Origin: Hyphomonadaceae bacterium
GTDB taxonomy: Bacteria > Pseudomonadota > Alphaproteobacteria > Caulobacterales > Hyphomonadaceae
Direction: 5' to 3'
Length of the DNA: 64,000 nt
Assembly (NCBI GenBank): GCA_024742355.1
Contig: JANSYM010000004.1
Coordinates: 1-64,000 of the forward strand
Shown here: positions 34,026 to 42,509 of the stretch, piece after piece
Numbering within the stretch: the first letter of the stretch is position 1
Layout of the letters: every line of letters starts with the position of its first letter
Translations under genes and position numbers: made by a program
The notes under the pieces: model-generated
The model's input: only the letters and a program-made list of their open reading frames with translations
The model's database searches: none
What the model was told of the DNA's origin: nothing

Positions 34026-34054
34026 CAAGTCTTTCATTCAAAACGGAGGGGACC

Positions 34055-35458
34055 ATGTCGGCGGACATGATTGAAGTTGATTATCTTATCGTCGGGGCCG
34101 GTGCGATGGGCATGGCCTTCGCTGACATCATCCTGACCGAGAGCGACAAGACGGTGCTGATTGTCGACATGCATCAGAAACCGGGCGGACATTGGAACGA
34201 TGCCTACCCGTTTGTGACGCTGCATCAGCCATCAGCCTATTATGGTGTCAGTTCGAAAGAGCTGTCCAAGGGCATCATCGATTCCATCGGCCTGAATAAG
34301 GGCCTGCAGGATCTCGCCACCGGGCCTGAAATCATGGCCTATTTTGACGAAGTGATGCGCTACCAGTTCCTGCCGACCGGCCGCGTTACCTACCTGCCAA
34401 TGTGCAAATATGAAGGCGACGGCAAGATTTCGGCGCTGACCTCAGACAAGACGTATCAGGTCAAGGCGCGCGAGAAGATTGTCGATGCGACCTGGCTGAA
34501 GACCACGGTACCGAGCACCCACACGCCGAATTTCGAAGTCGCTGATGGCGTCAAATTTATGCCGCTGAATGACTTACCGAAAGTCATGGAGCAGCCATCC
34601 CGCTATGTCATTGTCGGTGGCGGCAAGACCGGCATTGATGCGGTTGTCTGGTTGCTCGAAAACCATGTTGATCCGGATCAGATTCACTGGGTGCGGCCGC
34701 GCGATGCCTGGTTGATGCGCCGTGAGAATACACAGCCGGATGGCCAGTTCTTCGTTGCGACGATGGGCGCGCAGGCGGCACAAATGGAAGCGATTGCAAC
34801 ATCGGAGTCGATTGCCGACATGTTCGATCGGCTTGAGGCGGCCGGGATCTTCACCCGGATCGATCCGGATGTCCGCCCCAATATGATGCATGGCGCGACG
34901 ATTTCCGATCCTGAGCTGGCAGAGCTACGCCGTGTGAAAAATGTGATCCGCAATGGCCGTATCCGCCGAATTGAGCAGGACAAGATCATCTTCGAGAATG
35001 GCGACACGCTCGACAGCGATCCGGAGACCTTGTTCGTCGATTGCTCGGCCTGCGCGGTTGGAAATTCGGAAGAGACGTCAGTGTTCGCAGGCGACACGAT
35101 CCGTTTGCAGACCGTGCGGACCGTCCAGCCTGTGTTCAGCGCCGCGTTCATTGCACATATCGAGCTGACGCGGGACAGTGAGGAAGAAAAAAACCGGCTT
35201 TGCACCGTGGTGCCGCTGCCCAATCACGACACCGATTGGATTCGCATGCAGGCCGCCTTCATGATGAACCAGTATAACTGGTCGCAGGAAAAGGATCTGC
35301 GCAAATGGCTGCTGGAAAACCGCCTGGATGGCTACAGCCAGCTGGTTGCCGGGATACAGGAGACTGAGACAGAGAAGCTCGCCATCATGAAACAGCTGCG
35401 CGACTATGCCGTGCCGTCCGTCATGAAGCTTCAACAATATGTTGCGGAAGTCGCCTGA
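34055..35458 (+). CDS. FAD/NAD(P)-dependent oxidoreductase (flavin monooxygenase-like)
   Basis: 467 residues. FAD-binding Rossmann motif YLIVGAGAMGMAFA near the N-terminus, followed by PGGHWNDAYPF, and a second nucleotide motif VIVGGGKTGIDAV at about 185 for NADPH. The pattern fits flavin monooxygenases and related FAD/NAD(P) enzymes; the substrate is unknown. Start ATG 34055 with GGAGGGG upstream. Controlled, probably, by the divergent TetR through the paired ATAAC-N3-GTTAT sites. It ends 1 nt before a small - strand gene. Confidence 0.87.
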   Translation: MSADMIEVDYLIVGAGAMGMAFADIILTESDKTVLIVDMHQKPGGHWNDAYPFVTLHQPSAYYGVSSKELSKGIIDSIGLNKGLQDLATGPEIMAYFDEVMRYQFLPTGRVTYLPMCKYEGDGKISALTSDKTYQVKAREKIVDATWLKTTVPSTHTPNFEVADGVKFMPLNDLPKVMEQPSRYVIVGGGKTGIDAVVWLLENHVDPDQIHWVRPRDAWLMRRENTQPDGQFFVATMGAQAAQMEAIATSESIADMFDRLEAAGIFTRIDPDVRPNMMHGATISDPELAELRRVKNVIRNGRIRRIEQDKIIFENGDTLDSDPETLFVDCSACAVGNSEETSVFAGDTIRLQTVRTVQPVFSAAFIAHIELTRDSEEEKNRLCTVVPLPNHDTDWIRMQAAFMMNQYNWSQEKDLRKWLLENRLDGYSQLVAGIQETETEKLAIMKQLRDYAVPSVMKLQQYVAEVA

Positions 35459-35459
35459 T

Positions 35460-35660
35460 CTAGAGCTCGTCTGGCTCGCTTCGATCGATCACATAATAGC
35501 CGCGGCGCGGGTTGAAGCCGTACATGTCGGCTTGTGGATGCTCTGCGGCATCAATAGCATCGTCGTACGTTTCGTACGGCCCGTGCTCGCCGGTATGGGT
35601 GACAAGATAGAAGTGGCCCAGCTCGGGGCGTTCTGGCGAATACTCAGTCAGCTGTATCAT
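35460..35660 (-). CDS. 66-residue hypothetical protein
   Basis: A small protein with a His-Thr-Gly-Glu-His core (LVTHTGEHGPYETYDDAIDA) and a C-terminal RRGYYVIDRSEP. A strong AAGGAGG site lies seven bases before the ATG, so it is probably a real gene. No signal peptide or membrane helix. It is not recognised and its stop is 1 nt from the convergent oxidoreductase. A short domain for binding or regulation is possible. Confidence 0.6.
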   Translation of the reverse strand: MIQLTEYSPERPELGHFYLVTHTGEHGPYETYDDAIDAAEHPQADMYGFNPRRGYYVIDRSEPDEL

Positions 35661-35753
35661 CTGCAGCCTCCTTACGAAGCCCGCCCCAGTTGCATCATTC
35701 AGTGATTCGTGTGGCAGGAATGTGATCGCAGGCTGCGGATGAAGGTTAGCGGG

Positions 35754-36266
35754 CTAAAATTCTATTTTTATTGAGGTTTTTTCGTTTGAATCTTGCAGAA
35801 CTTGCAGCATGTGCTGGCGCGAAATCGCCACGCAGCCCTCAGTTGGCCGAAAATCATCGTGCGCCAGGTGAAAGAACACGGCGCTGCCCAGCGCCGGGAC
35901 GACCGGGTCGCTATTGTGGCTGAGCTCGACGATCAGGTCATAGACATGATCCTCGCGCCAGAGCTTTTCGTGGCTTGCCGAAAATGGCAGGGCTACAGGA
36001 CGATTATACAAGCGGTGCTCGGGCGCGTCGCACCAGCCGTCTGATTCTTTCAATGGAACTACAGGAAGCCTGGTTTCAGGACGGGTGAGGCGATCCGGCC
36101 GAAAAAATACGCGTTTCATCCGCCAGACGCCTTGTGGAGAGGCACCATCGCCTTCGCGTTTCTGGTCCGCTGCGATGACCCCGCCGCGGCCGAGGGCACA
36201 CCGACATGTCAGGCCATTTCCGGAAAACTTGCCGCGCGCTGTCGCGGTATATGTCAAGTCAGTCAC
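35754..36266 (-). CDS. L,D-transpeptidase family protein (YkuD domain)
   Basis: 170 residues. A YkuD-type core: LTCRCALGRGGV near the N-terminus, a substrate loop (GVWRMKRVFFRP), and the active site HDDFRPTEGCVAIS, where His and the nucleophilic Cys match H...S/T-x-G-C. These enzymes cross-link peptidoglycan through 3-3 linkages or attach lipoproteins. No signal peptide is visible. Start choice: GTG 36266 follows AAGGAG by 8 nt, while an ATG at 36290 has none; so GTG is used. It is divergent from a CenR-like regulator gene. Confidence 0.86.
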   Translation of the reverse strand: MTDLTYTATARGKFSGNGLTCRCALGRGGVIAADQKREGDGASPQGVWRMKRVFFRPDRLTRPETRLPVVPLKESDGWCDAPEHRLYNRPVALPFSASHEKLWREDHVYDLIVELSHNSDPVVPALGSAVFFHLAHDDFRPTEGCVAISRQHMLQVLQDSNEKTSIKIEF

Positions 36267-36363
36267 GCGCTGCTCTCCTTTTTGTGACATCAGCTGAAGA
36301 AGCGTGTAATGAAACTGTAGGTCTCATTCTCTATTTGCTGGCCACAAGACAAGGGAGAAAGTC

Positions 36364-37050
36364 ATGGCTGTGACAAAAACCATCCTGCTCGTGGACGATG
36401 ATAATGAGCTACGCGAAGCCCTCGCGGAACAATTCGAATTGTATGAGGGCTTTTCCGTCCTGCAGGCGCCGAATGCCACGCAGGGCGTGAAAATGGCGGA
36501 AGCCGAACGCACCGACATCATTCTGCTGGATGTCGACATGCCGGATATGGATGGCCGCGAGGCCTGCAAGGTGATGCGGGGCCGGGGGGTTCGTGCGCCA
36601 ATCATCATGCTGACAGGCCAGGACAGCGACGCCGACACCATTCTCGGTCTCGATAGCGGCGCCAATGATTATGTCACCAAGCCGTTCAAGTTCTCGGTTC
36701 TGCTGGCTCGCGTCCGCGCCCATCTGCGCAGCTTTGAGCAAAGCGAAGACGCGACCTTCGATGTCGGCCCATACGAGTTCCGCCCGAGCATGAAGCTGCT
36801 GGTCAAGGAAGACGATCGCAAGATCCGTTTGACCGAGAAAGAAACCAACATCCTGAAATATCTCTATCGTGCCGGCGGCAAACCGGTGGCGCGCGAGGAG
36901 TTGTTGTCAGAGGTCTGGGGCTATAATGCTGCGGTCACCACGCATACGCTGGAAACGCATATTTATCGCCTGCGCCAGAAGATTGAGCCGGATCCTGGCA
37001 ATGCGCGCCTGCTGCTGACCGAAGCCGGCGGCTACCGCCTCTCGCCATAA
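36364..37050 (+). CDS. OmpR-family response regulator (CenR-like)
   Basis: 228 residues. A receiver domain (1-120) with acidic Asp11-Asp12, phosphoacceptor Asp56 (ILLDVDMP), and LTG and KPF late motifs; then a winged-helix domain (about 130-225) with LTEKETNILKYLYRAGGKPV (landmark) and HIYRLRQKIEPD. DNA of this kind is the signature of the CenR-type orphan regulators of alphaproteobacteria that control cell-envelope genes, but I assign CenR only tentatively. GGGAGAA precedes the ATG. No histidine kinase gene adjoins it. The L,D-transpeptidase next to it is consistent with an envelope role. Confidence 0.9.
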   Translation: MAVTKTILLVDDDNELREALAEQFELYEGFSVLQAPNATQGVKMAEAERTDIILLDVDMPDMDGREACKVMRGRGVRAPIIMLTGQDSDADTILGLDSGANDYVTKPFKFSVLLARVRAHLRSFEQSEDATFDVGPYEFRPSMKLLVKEDDRKIRLTEKETNILKYLYRAGGKPVAREELLSEVWGYNAAVTTHTLETHIYRLRQKIEPDPGNARLLLTEAGGYRLSP

Positions 37051-37051
37051 T

Positions 37052-38200
37052 CTAGCGCCAGCGTAGGTTTTCACGGGTGAGATCACTCACCCGTTTCGCG
37101 CCCATCAGTTTCATATCGCGCTCAATCTCGGTGCGCAGATTGCCGAGCGCCCGTTCGACACCGGCCTGTCCGGCAGCGGCCAGGGCGTAGAGGTAAAGGC
37201 GACCGCCCGACACGGCTTTGGCGCCGACCGAGAGCGCTTTTAAAACATGCGTGCCGCGCTGGATGCCGCCTTCGCAGATGATATCAATCTTGTCGCCGAC
37301 CGCGTCGCAAATCTCTGCGAGCTGATCGAACGGCGCGCGCGAGCCATCGAGCTGCCGTCCGCCATGGTTCGAGACCATGATGCCGGTACAGCCAATATCA
37401 ACCGCGCGCCTGGCGTCTTCGACGCTCATGATGCCTTTCAGCGCGAACTGCCCGTTCCAATCTGAGCAGAGTTTTTCAGCGTCTTTCCAATCCATCGATT
37501 GGTCGAGCAGGTTGGAGAAATAATGGCTGACAAAGCTCACCGTGTTGCCGCCTGCGCGGCTCGCTTCGGCCAGGTGCGGCATGTCGAACTTGTCCTTGGT
37601 CAGGAAATTCCAGGCCCAGGACGGGTGTGTGGCGAAACTTAGCAATGAGGCGGGGGTCAGCTTTGGCGGCGCGGTGAAGCCGGTGCGCAGGTCGCGCTCA
37701 CGGTTGCCGCCCGTAATCGTATCGACCGTCAGTGCCATGACATTGAACTTGGCGGCTCGCGCGCGTTCGAGCAGATCCGCGTTCACGCCCCGGTCCTTGT
37801 GAAAATAGAACTGGAACATCTTTGGCCCCGGCGCGATGTCGGCAATCTCCTCGGCGCTGACCGTGGAGAGGGATGAGACGCCGAACATGGTGCCATACTT
37901 GGTCGCTGCCCGCGCGACAGCACGTTCGCCATCATGATGGAACAGACGCTGCACCGCCGTCGGCGCGCAATAGAGCGGCATGTCGAGCTTCTGGCCCATG
38001 ACCTCGACCGACATGTCGACATGTTCAACGCCTGCGAGCACGCTCGGCACCAGGTCGACGTCTTCATAGGCCTGCGTGTTGCGCCGATAGGTGACCTCAT
38101 CGTCGGCGGCGCCGTCTATGTAATTGAAGATCGGGCTCGGCAGGCGCTTCTTGGCGAGGCGTCGGAAATCCGCGAAATTGTGGCAGTCATTCAGGTTCAT
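37052..38200 (-). CDS. FMN-dependent alpha-hydroxy-acid dehydrogenase (L-lactate dehydrogenase-like)
   Basis: 382 residues, the FMN-dependent 2-hydroxy-acid oxidase/dehydrogenase family. Signatures: FNYIDGAADDEVTYRRN near residue 24, APTAVQRLFHHDGE, and the catalytic ISNHGGRQLDG-type segment here VSNHGGRQLDGS with active His, followed by CEGGIQRGTHVLKAL. Members oxidise L-lactate or related acids and pass electrons to the quinone pool or oxygen. Substrate not certain; L-lactate is the commonest. Downstream of isovaleryl-CoA dehydrogenase, 40 nt apart on the same strand. Confidence 0.92.
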   Translation of the reverse strand: MNLNDCHNFADFRRLAKKRLPSPIFNYIDGAADDEVTYRRNTQAYEDVDLVPSVLAGVEHVDMSVEVMGQKLDMPLYCAPTAVQRLFHHDGERAVARAATKYGTMFGVSSLSTVSAEEIADIAPGPKMFQFYFHKDRGVNADLLERARAAKFNVMALTVDTITGGNRERDLRTGFTAPPKLTPASLLSFATHPSWAWNFLTKDKFDMPHLAEASRAGGNTVSFVSHYFSNLLDQSMDWKDAEKLCSDWNGQFALKGIMSVEDARRAVDIGCTGIMVSNHGGRQLDGSRAPFDQLAEICDAVGDKIDIICEGGIQRGTHVLKALSVGAKAVSGGRLYLYALAAAGQAGVERALGNLRTEIERDMKLMGAKRVSDLTRENLRWR

Positions 38201-38240
38201 GCGCGTTGTCCATCACAGAACCGGCGCGCACGCAATGGCC

Positions 38241-39410
38241 TTACGAGGTTTCCGAGAACAGTTCGCGACCAATCAGCCAGCGGCGGATCTCGGATGTCCC
38301 AGCGCCAATCTCCATCAGTTTGGCGTCGCGCAGGAGGCGTCCGGTCGGGTACTCGTTCACATAGCCATTTCCGCCCAGCATCTGAATGCCTTCCAGAGCC
38401 ATCTGGGTGGCTTTTTCGGCGGCGTAGAGGATGCAGCCAGCCGCATCCTTACGAGTGGTTTCGCCGCGATCACAGGCCGCGGCCACGGCATAGGAATAGG
38501 CCCGCGCGGTCGAGAGCATGACATACATATCCGCTAGCTTGCCCTGCATCAGCTGGAACGTACCGATCGGTTTGCCGAACTGTTCGCGTTCGTGGATATA
38601 GGGCAGGACCGCGTCGAGCACGGCCTGCATGATGCCCAGCGACACGCCGGATAGAACCACGCGCTCATAATCGAGCCCGCTCATCAGGATTTCCGCGCCC
38701 TGGCCAAGCTTGCCGACCAGGTTTTCCTCCGGCACCACGCAGTCTTCAAACACCAGCTCGCACGTATCAGAACCACGCATGCCCAGCTTGTCGAGTTTCT
38801 GCGCGGTCGAGAAGCCTTCCATATCGGGCGTGATCAGGAAGGCCGAGATGCCTTTCGAGCCGCCGCTTGGATCGGTCTTCGCATAGACCATCAGTGTGTC
38901 GGCGGTCGGCGCATTGGTGATCCACATCTTGTTGCCATTCAGCAGATAGCCGCCTTGCACGGATTGCGCGTTGAGCTTCATCGAGACCACATCGGACCCG
39001 GCATTCGGTTCGCTCATGGCCAGCGACCCAAGGTGCTCGCCAGAGATCAGGCCTGGCAGATGCCGCGCCTTCTGTTCTTCATTGCCCCAGCGCCGCAGCT
39101 GGTTGATGCAGAGATTTGAATGCGCGCCATAGGACAAGCCGATCGAGGCGGAGGCGCGGCTGATTTCCTCGACCGCGATCGTGTGCTCGAGATAACCGAG
39201 CCCGGTGCCGCCATCTTCTTCGCTGACCGTGATGCCGTGCAGGCCAAGCTCGCCCATTTTGGGCCAGAGCTGACGCGGGAATTTGTTCGTGGCGTCCACT
39301 TCGGCTGCGATCGGTGCAATCTCGTCCTGCGCGAACCGGTGCACAGTATCGCGGATCATCTCGGCCTCTTCGGAGAGACCAAATTGCAGAGTGGGGTAGG
39401 GCACAGTCAT
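38241..39410 (-). CDS. Isovaleryl-CoA dehydrogenase (acyl-CoA dehydrogenase)
   Basis: 389 residues, acyl-CoA dehydrogenase fold. Landmarks: [54 protein letters not shown], and the catalytic Glu in [12 protein letters not shown], the position used by isovaleryl-CoA dehydrogenase rather than by most short-chain enzymes. FAD binding at the C-terminal [29 protein letters not shown]. The reaction would be leucine-degradation isovaleryl-CoA to 3-methylcrotonyl-CoA. Other leucine-degradation genes are not seen nearby. Confidence 0.9.
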   Translation of the reverse strand: MTVPYPTLQFGLSEEAEMIRDTVHRFAQDEIAPIAAEVDATNKFPRQLWPKMGELGLHGITVSEEDGGTGLGYLEHTIAVEEISRASASIGLSYGAHSNLCINQLRRWGNEEQKARHLPGLISGEHLGSLAMSEPNAGSDVVSMKLNAQSVQGGYLLNGNKMWITNAPTADTLMVYAKTDPSGGSKGISAFLITPDMEGFSTAQKLDKLGMRGSDTCELVFEDCVVPEENLVGKLGQGAEILMSGLDYERVVLSGVSLGIMQAVLDAVLPYIHEREQFGKPIGTFQLMQGKLADMYVMLSTARAYSYAVAAACDRGETTRKDAAGCILYAAEKATQMALEGIQMLGGNGYVNEYPTGRLLRDAKLMEIGAGTSEIRRWLIGRELFSETS

Positions 39411-39626
39411 GGCGAATTGTCCTTTTGGACCAGAATTTCATTTGGCATCGGGATAGACGTCGATTTGGCCGAACACAATATCGCCGCGGGGACATTTCTG
39501 TTGGTGATTGTAGCTGGGCAAGCACACTTATGCCGCCACAGATGTCGATCGCGCCATCTTTTGCCGCGAACCTGAGGTTTACCATTCGCGCGCTAGAGTT
39601 TGCCTGAAGTCAAAGCGGACTGGCAA

Positions 39627-40319
39627 ATGGCGAGTATTCAGATACGTGAAACCGACCTCTACGGCCCCATTAAGCTGTTTCTGGAGGGACAAGGATATTC
39701 GGTCAAAGGCGAAATCGGCAAAGTCGATGTCGTGGCGTGCAGAGGCGACGAGCCTCCCGTTCTTGTTGAGCTCAAGACGTCGTTTTCGCTATCCCTGATG
39801 CATCAGGCGATCGATCGGCTTGCGGTTTCAGAAGCCGTCTACATCGCGGTGCCCCATAAACCAGGGAAATTGTTCACCAGGTCATTGAAGCGCAACGTGT
39901 TGCTGTGTCGGCGCCTTGGCATCGGGTTGATCACCATTCGTTTGAAAGATGGATCGGTGTATGTGCACCTTGATCCTGGTCCTTATCGGCCACGGACATC
40001 GCTGGTTAAAACCGAGCGACTGCTGAGAGAGTTTGCCAAGCGCGTCGGTGATCCGACCCGTGGCGGCGCGACACGCCACGGCCTGATCACGGCCTACCGC
40101 CAGGACGCCTTGCGGTGTTTGAATCATCTGAACGAGAACGGCCCCACAAAGGCGGCTTTGGTCGCGGCGAGCACGGGCGTCGAGACCGCGCGACGGATAA
40201 TGGCAGATGACCATTATGGCTGGTTCGAACGGGTCAGCACCGGGATATATTCGGCGACGCCAAAAGGGCGGGAGGCCATGCTGGACTATCAAAGCGAGTT
40301 GCAAAGACTGGTCGCCTAG
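39627..40319 (+). CDS. DUF2161 family protein (putative PD-(D/E)XK nuclease fold)
   Basis: 230 residues. The N-terminal half (IRETDLYGPIKLFLEGQGYSVKGEIG by landmarks IRETDLYGPIK and GEIGKVDVVA, then VLVELKTSFSLSL) fits a PD-(D/E)XK-type nuclease core, where Asp in KVDVVA and the ELK stretch are candidate catalytic residues. The C-terminal half resembles a winged helix. The family is alphaproteobacterial and functionally uncharacterised. Start ATG 39627; an upstream TTG at 39600 is a weaker alternative. dusA follows 16 nt downstream. Confidence 0.85.
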   Translation: MASIQIRETDLYGPIKLFLEGQGYSVKGEIGKVDVVACRGDEPPVLVELKTSFSLSLMHQAIDRLAVSEAVYIAVPHKPGKLFTRSLKRNVLLCRRLGIGLITIRLKDGSVYVHLDPGPYRPRTSLVKTERLLREFAKRVGDPTRGGATRHGLITAYRQDALRCLNHLNENGPTKAALVAASTGVETARRIMADDHYGWFERVSTGIYSATPKGREAMLDYQSELQRLVA

Positions 40320-40335
40320 AGTAGCGCCCACGGCC

Positions 40336-41334
40336 ATGAGCTCAATGAAGCAAGACCTGGACTACACGTTTTCAGTCGCGCCGATGATGGACTGGACCGA
40401 CCGGCATTGCCGGGCGTTTCACCGGGTTCTGTCAAACCGGGCTTTGTTGTGGACCGAGATGGTCACCGCAGACGCCGTCATCCATGGCGATCGGGATCGG
40501 TTGATCGGGTTTTCCGATGAAGAGCATCCGATCGTTCTGCAATTGGGCGGCAATGAGCCGGAAAAGATGGCTGAGGCCGCGCGGGTCGCCGAAGCGTTTG
40601 GCTATGACGAGGTCAACATCAATTGCGGCTGCCCGTCCGATCGTGTGCAATCTGGCGCATTCGGCGCCTGCCTGATGCGGGAGCCGGAAACCGTCGCAGC
40701 CTGTGTGGCCGCGATGAGAGCGGCTGTGTCCATCCCGGTGACCGTGAAATGCCGTATCGCGATTGACGAAGACCCGCCGCGTGAAACCCTGTTCGGCTTC
40801 GTCGATCACGTGTCGGATGCTGGGTGCGATGTGTTCACAGTTCACGCGCGCAAAGCCTGGTTGAAGGGGCTGAGCCCGAAGGAGAACCGAGAGATTCCGC
40901 CGCTCGACTATGACCTCGTGGCCGAGCTCAAACAGGCGCGTCCGGACCTCACGATCATCCTGAATGGCGGCATCAAGACTCTGGAAGAATGCCAAACCCA
41001 TTTGCAGACGTTTGATGGTGTGATGCTCGGTCGCGCGGCCTATCAGACCCCGGCCTTGCTCGGCTCAGTCGACCAGGCGTTATATGATCCAGACGCGGCG
41101 AAGGTCGATCCTCTGGATGCCGTAGCGCGCTATCGCCCGTACATCGCCGCACGTCTGGAAGAGGGCGTGCGTCTGTCCTCCATCACGCGGCATATGTTGG
41201 GTTTGTTCAACGGTCAGCCGGGCGCGCGCCTGTGGCGCCGAACGCTCAGCGAGAAAGGTCCAAAACCCGGCGCCGGGCTCGAGGTTCTGGACGAGGCACT
41301 GGAAGCAGTCGCGCTGCGCGCTGTTGCTTGTTGA
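40336..41334 (+). CDS. dusA: tRNA-dihydrouridine(20/20a) synthase
   Basis: 332 residues. FMN-dependent reduction of uridines in the tRNA D-loop. Landmarks: VAPMMDWTDRHCRAFHRVLS, VLQLGGNEPEKMAEAARV, the catalytic NINCGCPSDRVQ with Cys99, VTVKCRI, VFTVHARKAWLKGLSPKENR, and a C-terminal FNGQPGARLWRRTLSE. The KAWLKGLSPKENR stretch marks the DusA subfamily. Start ATG 40336, close after the DUF2161 gene. Confidence 0.95.
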   Translation: MSSMKQDLDYTFSVAPMMDWTDRHCRAFHRVLSNRALLWTEMVTADAVIHGDRDRLIGFSDEEHPIVLQLGGNEPEKMAEAARVAEAFGYDEVNINCGCPSDRVQSGAFGACLMREPETVAACVAAMRAAVSIPVTVKCRIAIDEDPPRETLFGFVDHVSDAGCDVFTVHARKAWLKGLSPKENREIPPLDYDLVAELKQARPDLTIILNGGIKTLEECQTHLQTFDGVMLGRAAYQTPALLGSVDQALYDPDAAKVDPLDAVARYRPYIAARLEEGVRLSSITRHMLGLFNGQPGARLWRRTLSEKGPKPGAGLEVLDEALEAVALRAVAC

Positions 41335-41382
41335 TCGTGCCGCCACGGCCTACCTTTGGAACCTGCAACAAAGGGGAACACG

Positions 41383-42030
41383 ATGGCAGGACTACTCGAT
41401 CTATTGGCCGGACCGCAGGCGCAACCAGCCAAGCAACAACTCGGACAACAATTTGGTTTGAGCGATGACATGACGCAGCAAGCCATGTCGGCGCTGATCC
41501 CGGCCCTGGCCGCCGGTCTGAAATCAAATGCCAGCAAACAGGGCGGCGTTGAAGCGCTGCTTGGGGCGCTGAGCAAAGGCTCGCATTCGCGCTATCTCGA
41601 CGAGCCCGGTCTTCTCGGGCGTCCGGAGACACGCGATGAAGGCAATGGCATTCTCGGCCACCTGCTGGGTTCCAAGGATGTCAGCCGCGCAGTCGCCAGC
41701 CGAGCAGCAGAAAAAACCGGACTGGGCGACGATCTGCTGAAGCAAATGCTGCCCGTCGTAGCAACTATGGTCATGGGCTCGCTCGCCAAGAAAAGCGAAG
41801 AGCCGGATACTCTGTCCCAATTGGCCGGATTGCTCGGTGGCGGTCAGCCTCAGCAGCGCCAACAAAGCGGCGGTCTTGGCGGTCTGCTGGGTGGCCTGTT
41901 CGGCGGCGGGCAGCAGAAGCAGCCCGCGCAAAGCGATGGCCTCGGCATGCTGGGCGCTTTGTTTGACGCCGACCGCGACGGCTCAGCCATGGATGACATT
42001 TTCCAGATGGTGCTGAAACAGCGCCGCTAA
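41383..42030 (+). CDS. DUF937 family protein (YidB-like)
   Basis: 215 residues, strongly Ala/Gln/Gly-rich. The N-terminal MAGLLDLLAGPQAQPAKQQL and repeating helical units (FGLSDDMTQQAMSALIPAL) match the DUF937 type, with a glycine-rich low-complexity C-terminal segment (GGLGGLLGGLFGGGQQ). The fold and function are unknown. Start ATG 41383 with AAGGGGA upstream. Confidence 0.8.
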   Translation: MAGLLDLLAGPQAQPAKQQLGQQFGLSDDMTQQAMSALIPALAAGLKSNASKQGGVEALLGALSKGSHSRYLDEPGLLGRPETRDEGNGILGHLLGSKDVSRAVASRAAEKTGLGDDLLKQMLPVVATMVMGSLAKKSEEPDTLSQLAGLLGGGQPQQRQQSGGLGGLLGGLFGGGQQKQPAQSDGLGMLGALFDADRDGSAMDDIFQMVLKQRR

Positions 42031-42209
42031 GCGCCTGAAAACAAGCCATATCCAGCAGGATCGCAACCAATCGTCCGGGCCAATGCGCCTGGGCGTTTTG
42101 CATTCGGTGGCGCGGATCGCGTCTTTGCCCTTTCCCCGGGTGAGGGCTTGCCGTTCGCGTAAACGTCCATACTGTCGGAAGCATAAGTGTTTCAGACAAG
42201 GAGACTGCC

Positions 42210-42500
42210 ATGATTGGTGTCGTTGCAACCCTGGAAATCCAGGACGGAAAGCAAGCTGATTTCGAAGCCACCGCCAAGGACCTGATGGCCAAGGTGAAAG
42301 CCAATGAGCCGGGTTGCCTGACCTACCAGCTCTATAAGGCGAAAGGCTCCGACACGACTTATATCTTCATGGAGCAATATGCCTCTGGTGACGCCCTCAA
42401 GGCGCACGGGCAGACCGATTATTTCAAGGCTGCACAACCAAGTCTGGGTGCCTGCCTGGCGGGTGCGCCGAAAATCGACATGTACGATATCGTCGAATAG
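42210..42500 (+). CDS. Putative quinol monooxygenase (antibiotic biosynthesis monooxygenase fold)
   Basis: 96 residues of the ABM/dimeric alpha-beta barrel family: VVATLEIQDGKQADFEA, CLTYQLYKAKGSDTTYIFMEQYA by landmarks LTYQLYKA and FMEQYASGDAL, and HGQTDYF. Similar small monooxygenases act on quinols without cofactors. AAGGAG precedes the ATG. The acyl-CoA dehydrogenase gene follows 9 nt later, so the two are probably co-transcribed. Confidence 0.85.
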   Translation: MIGVVATLEIQDGKQADFEATAKDLMAKVKANEPGCLTYQLYKAKGSDTTYIFMEQYASGDALKAHGQTDYFKAAQPSLGACLAGAPKIDMYDIVE

Positions 42501-42509
42501 GAGCCCGTC

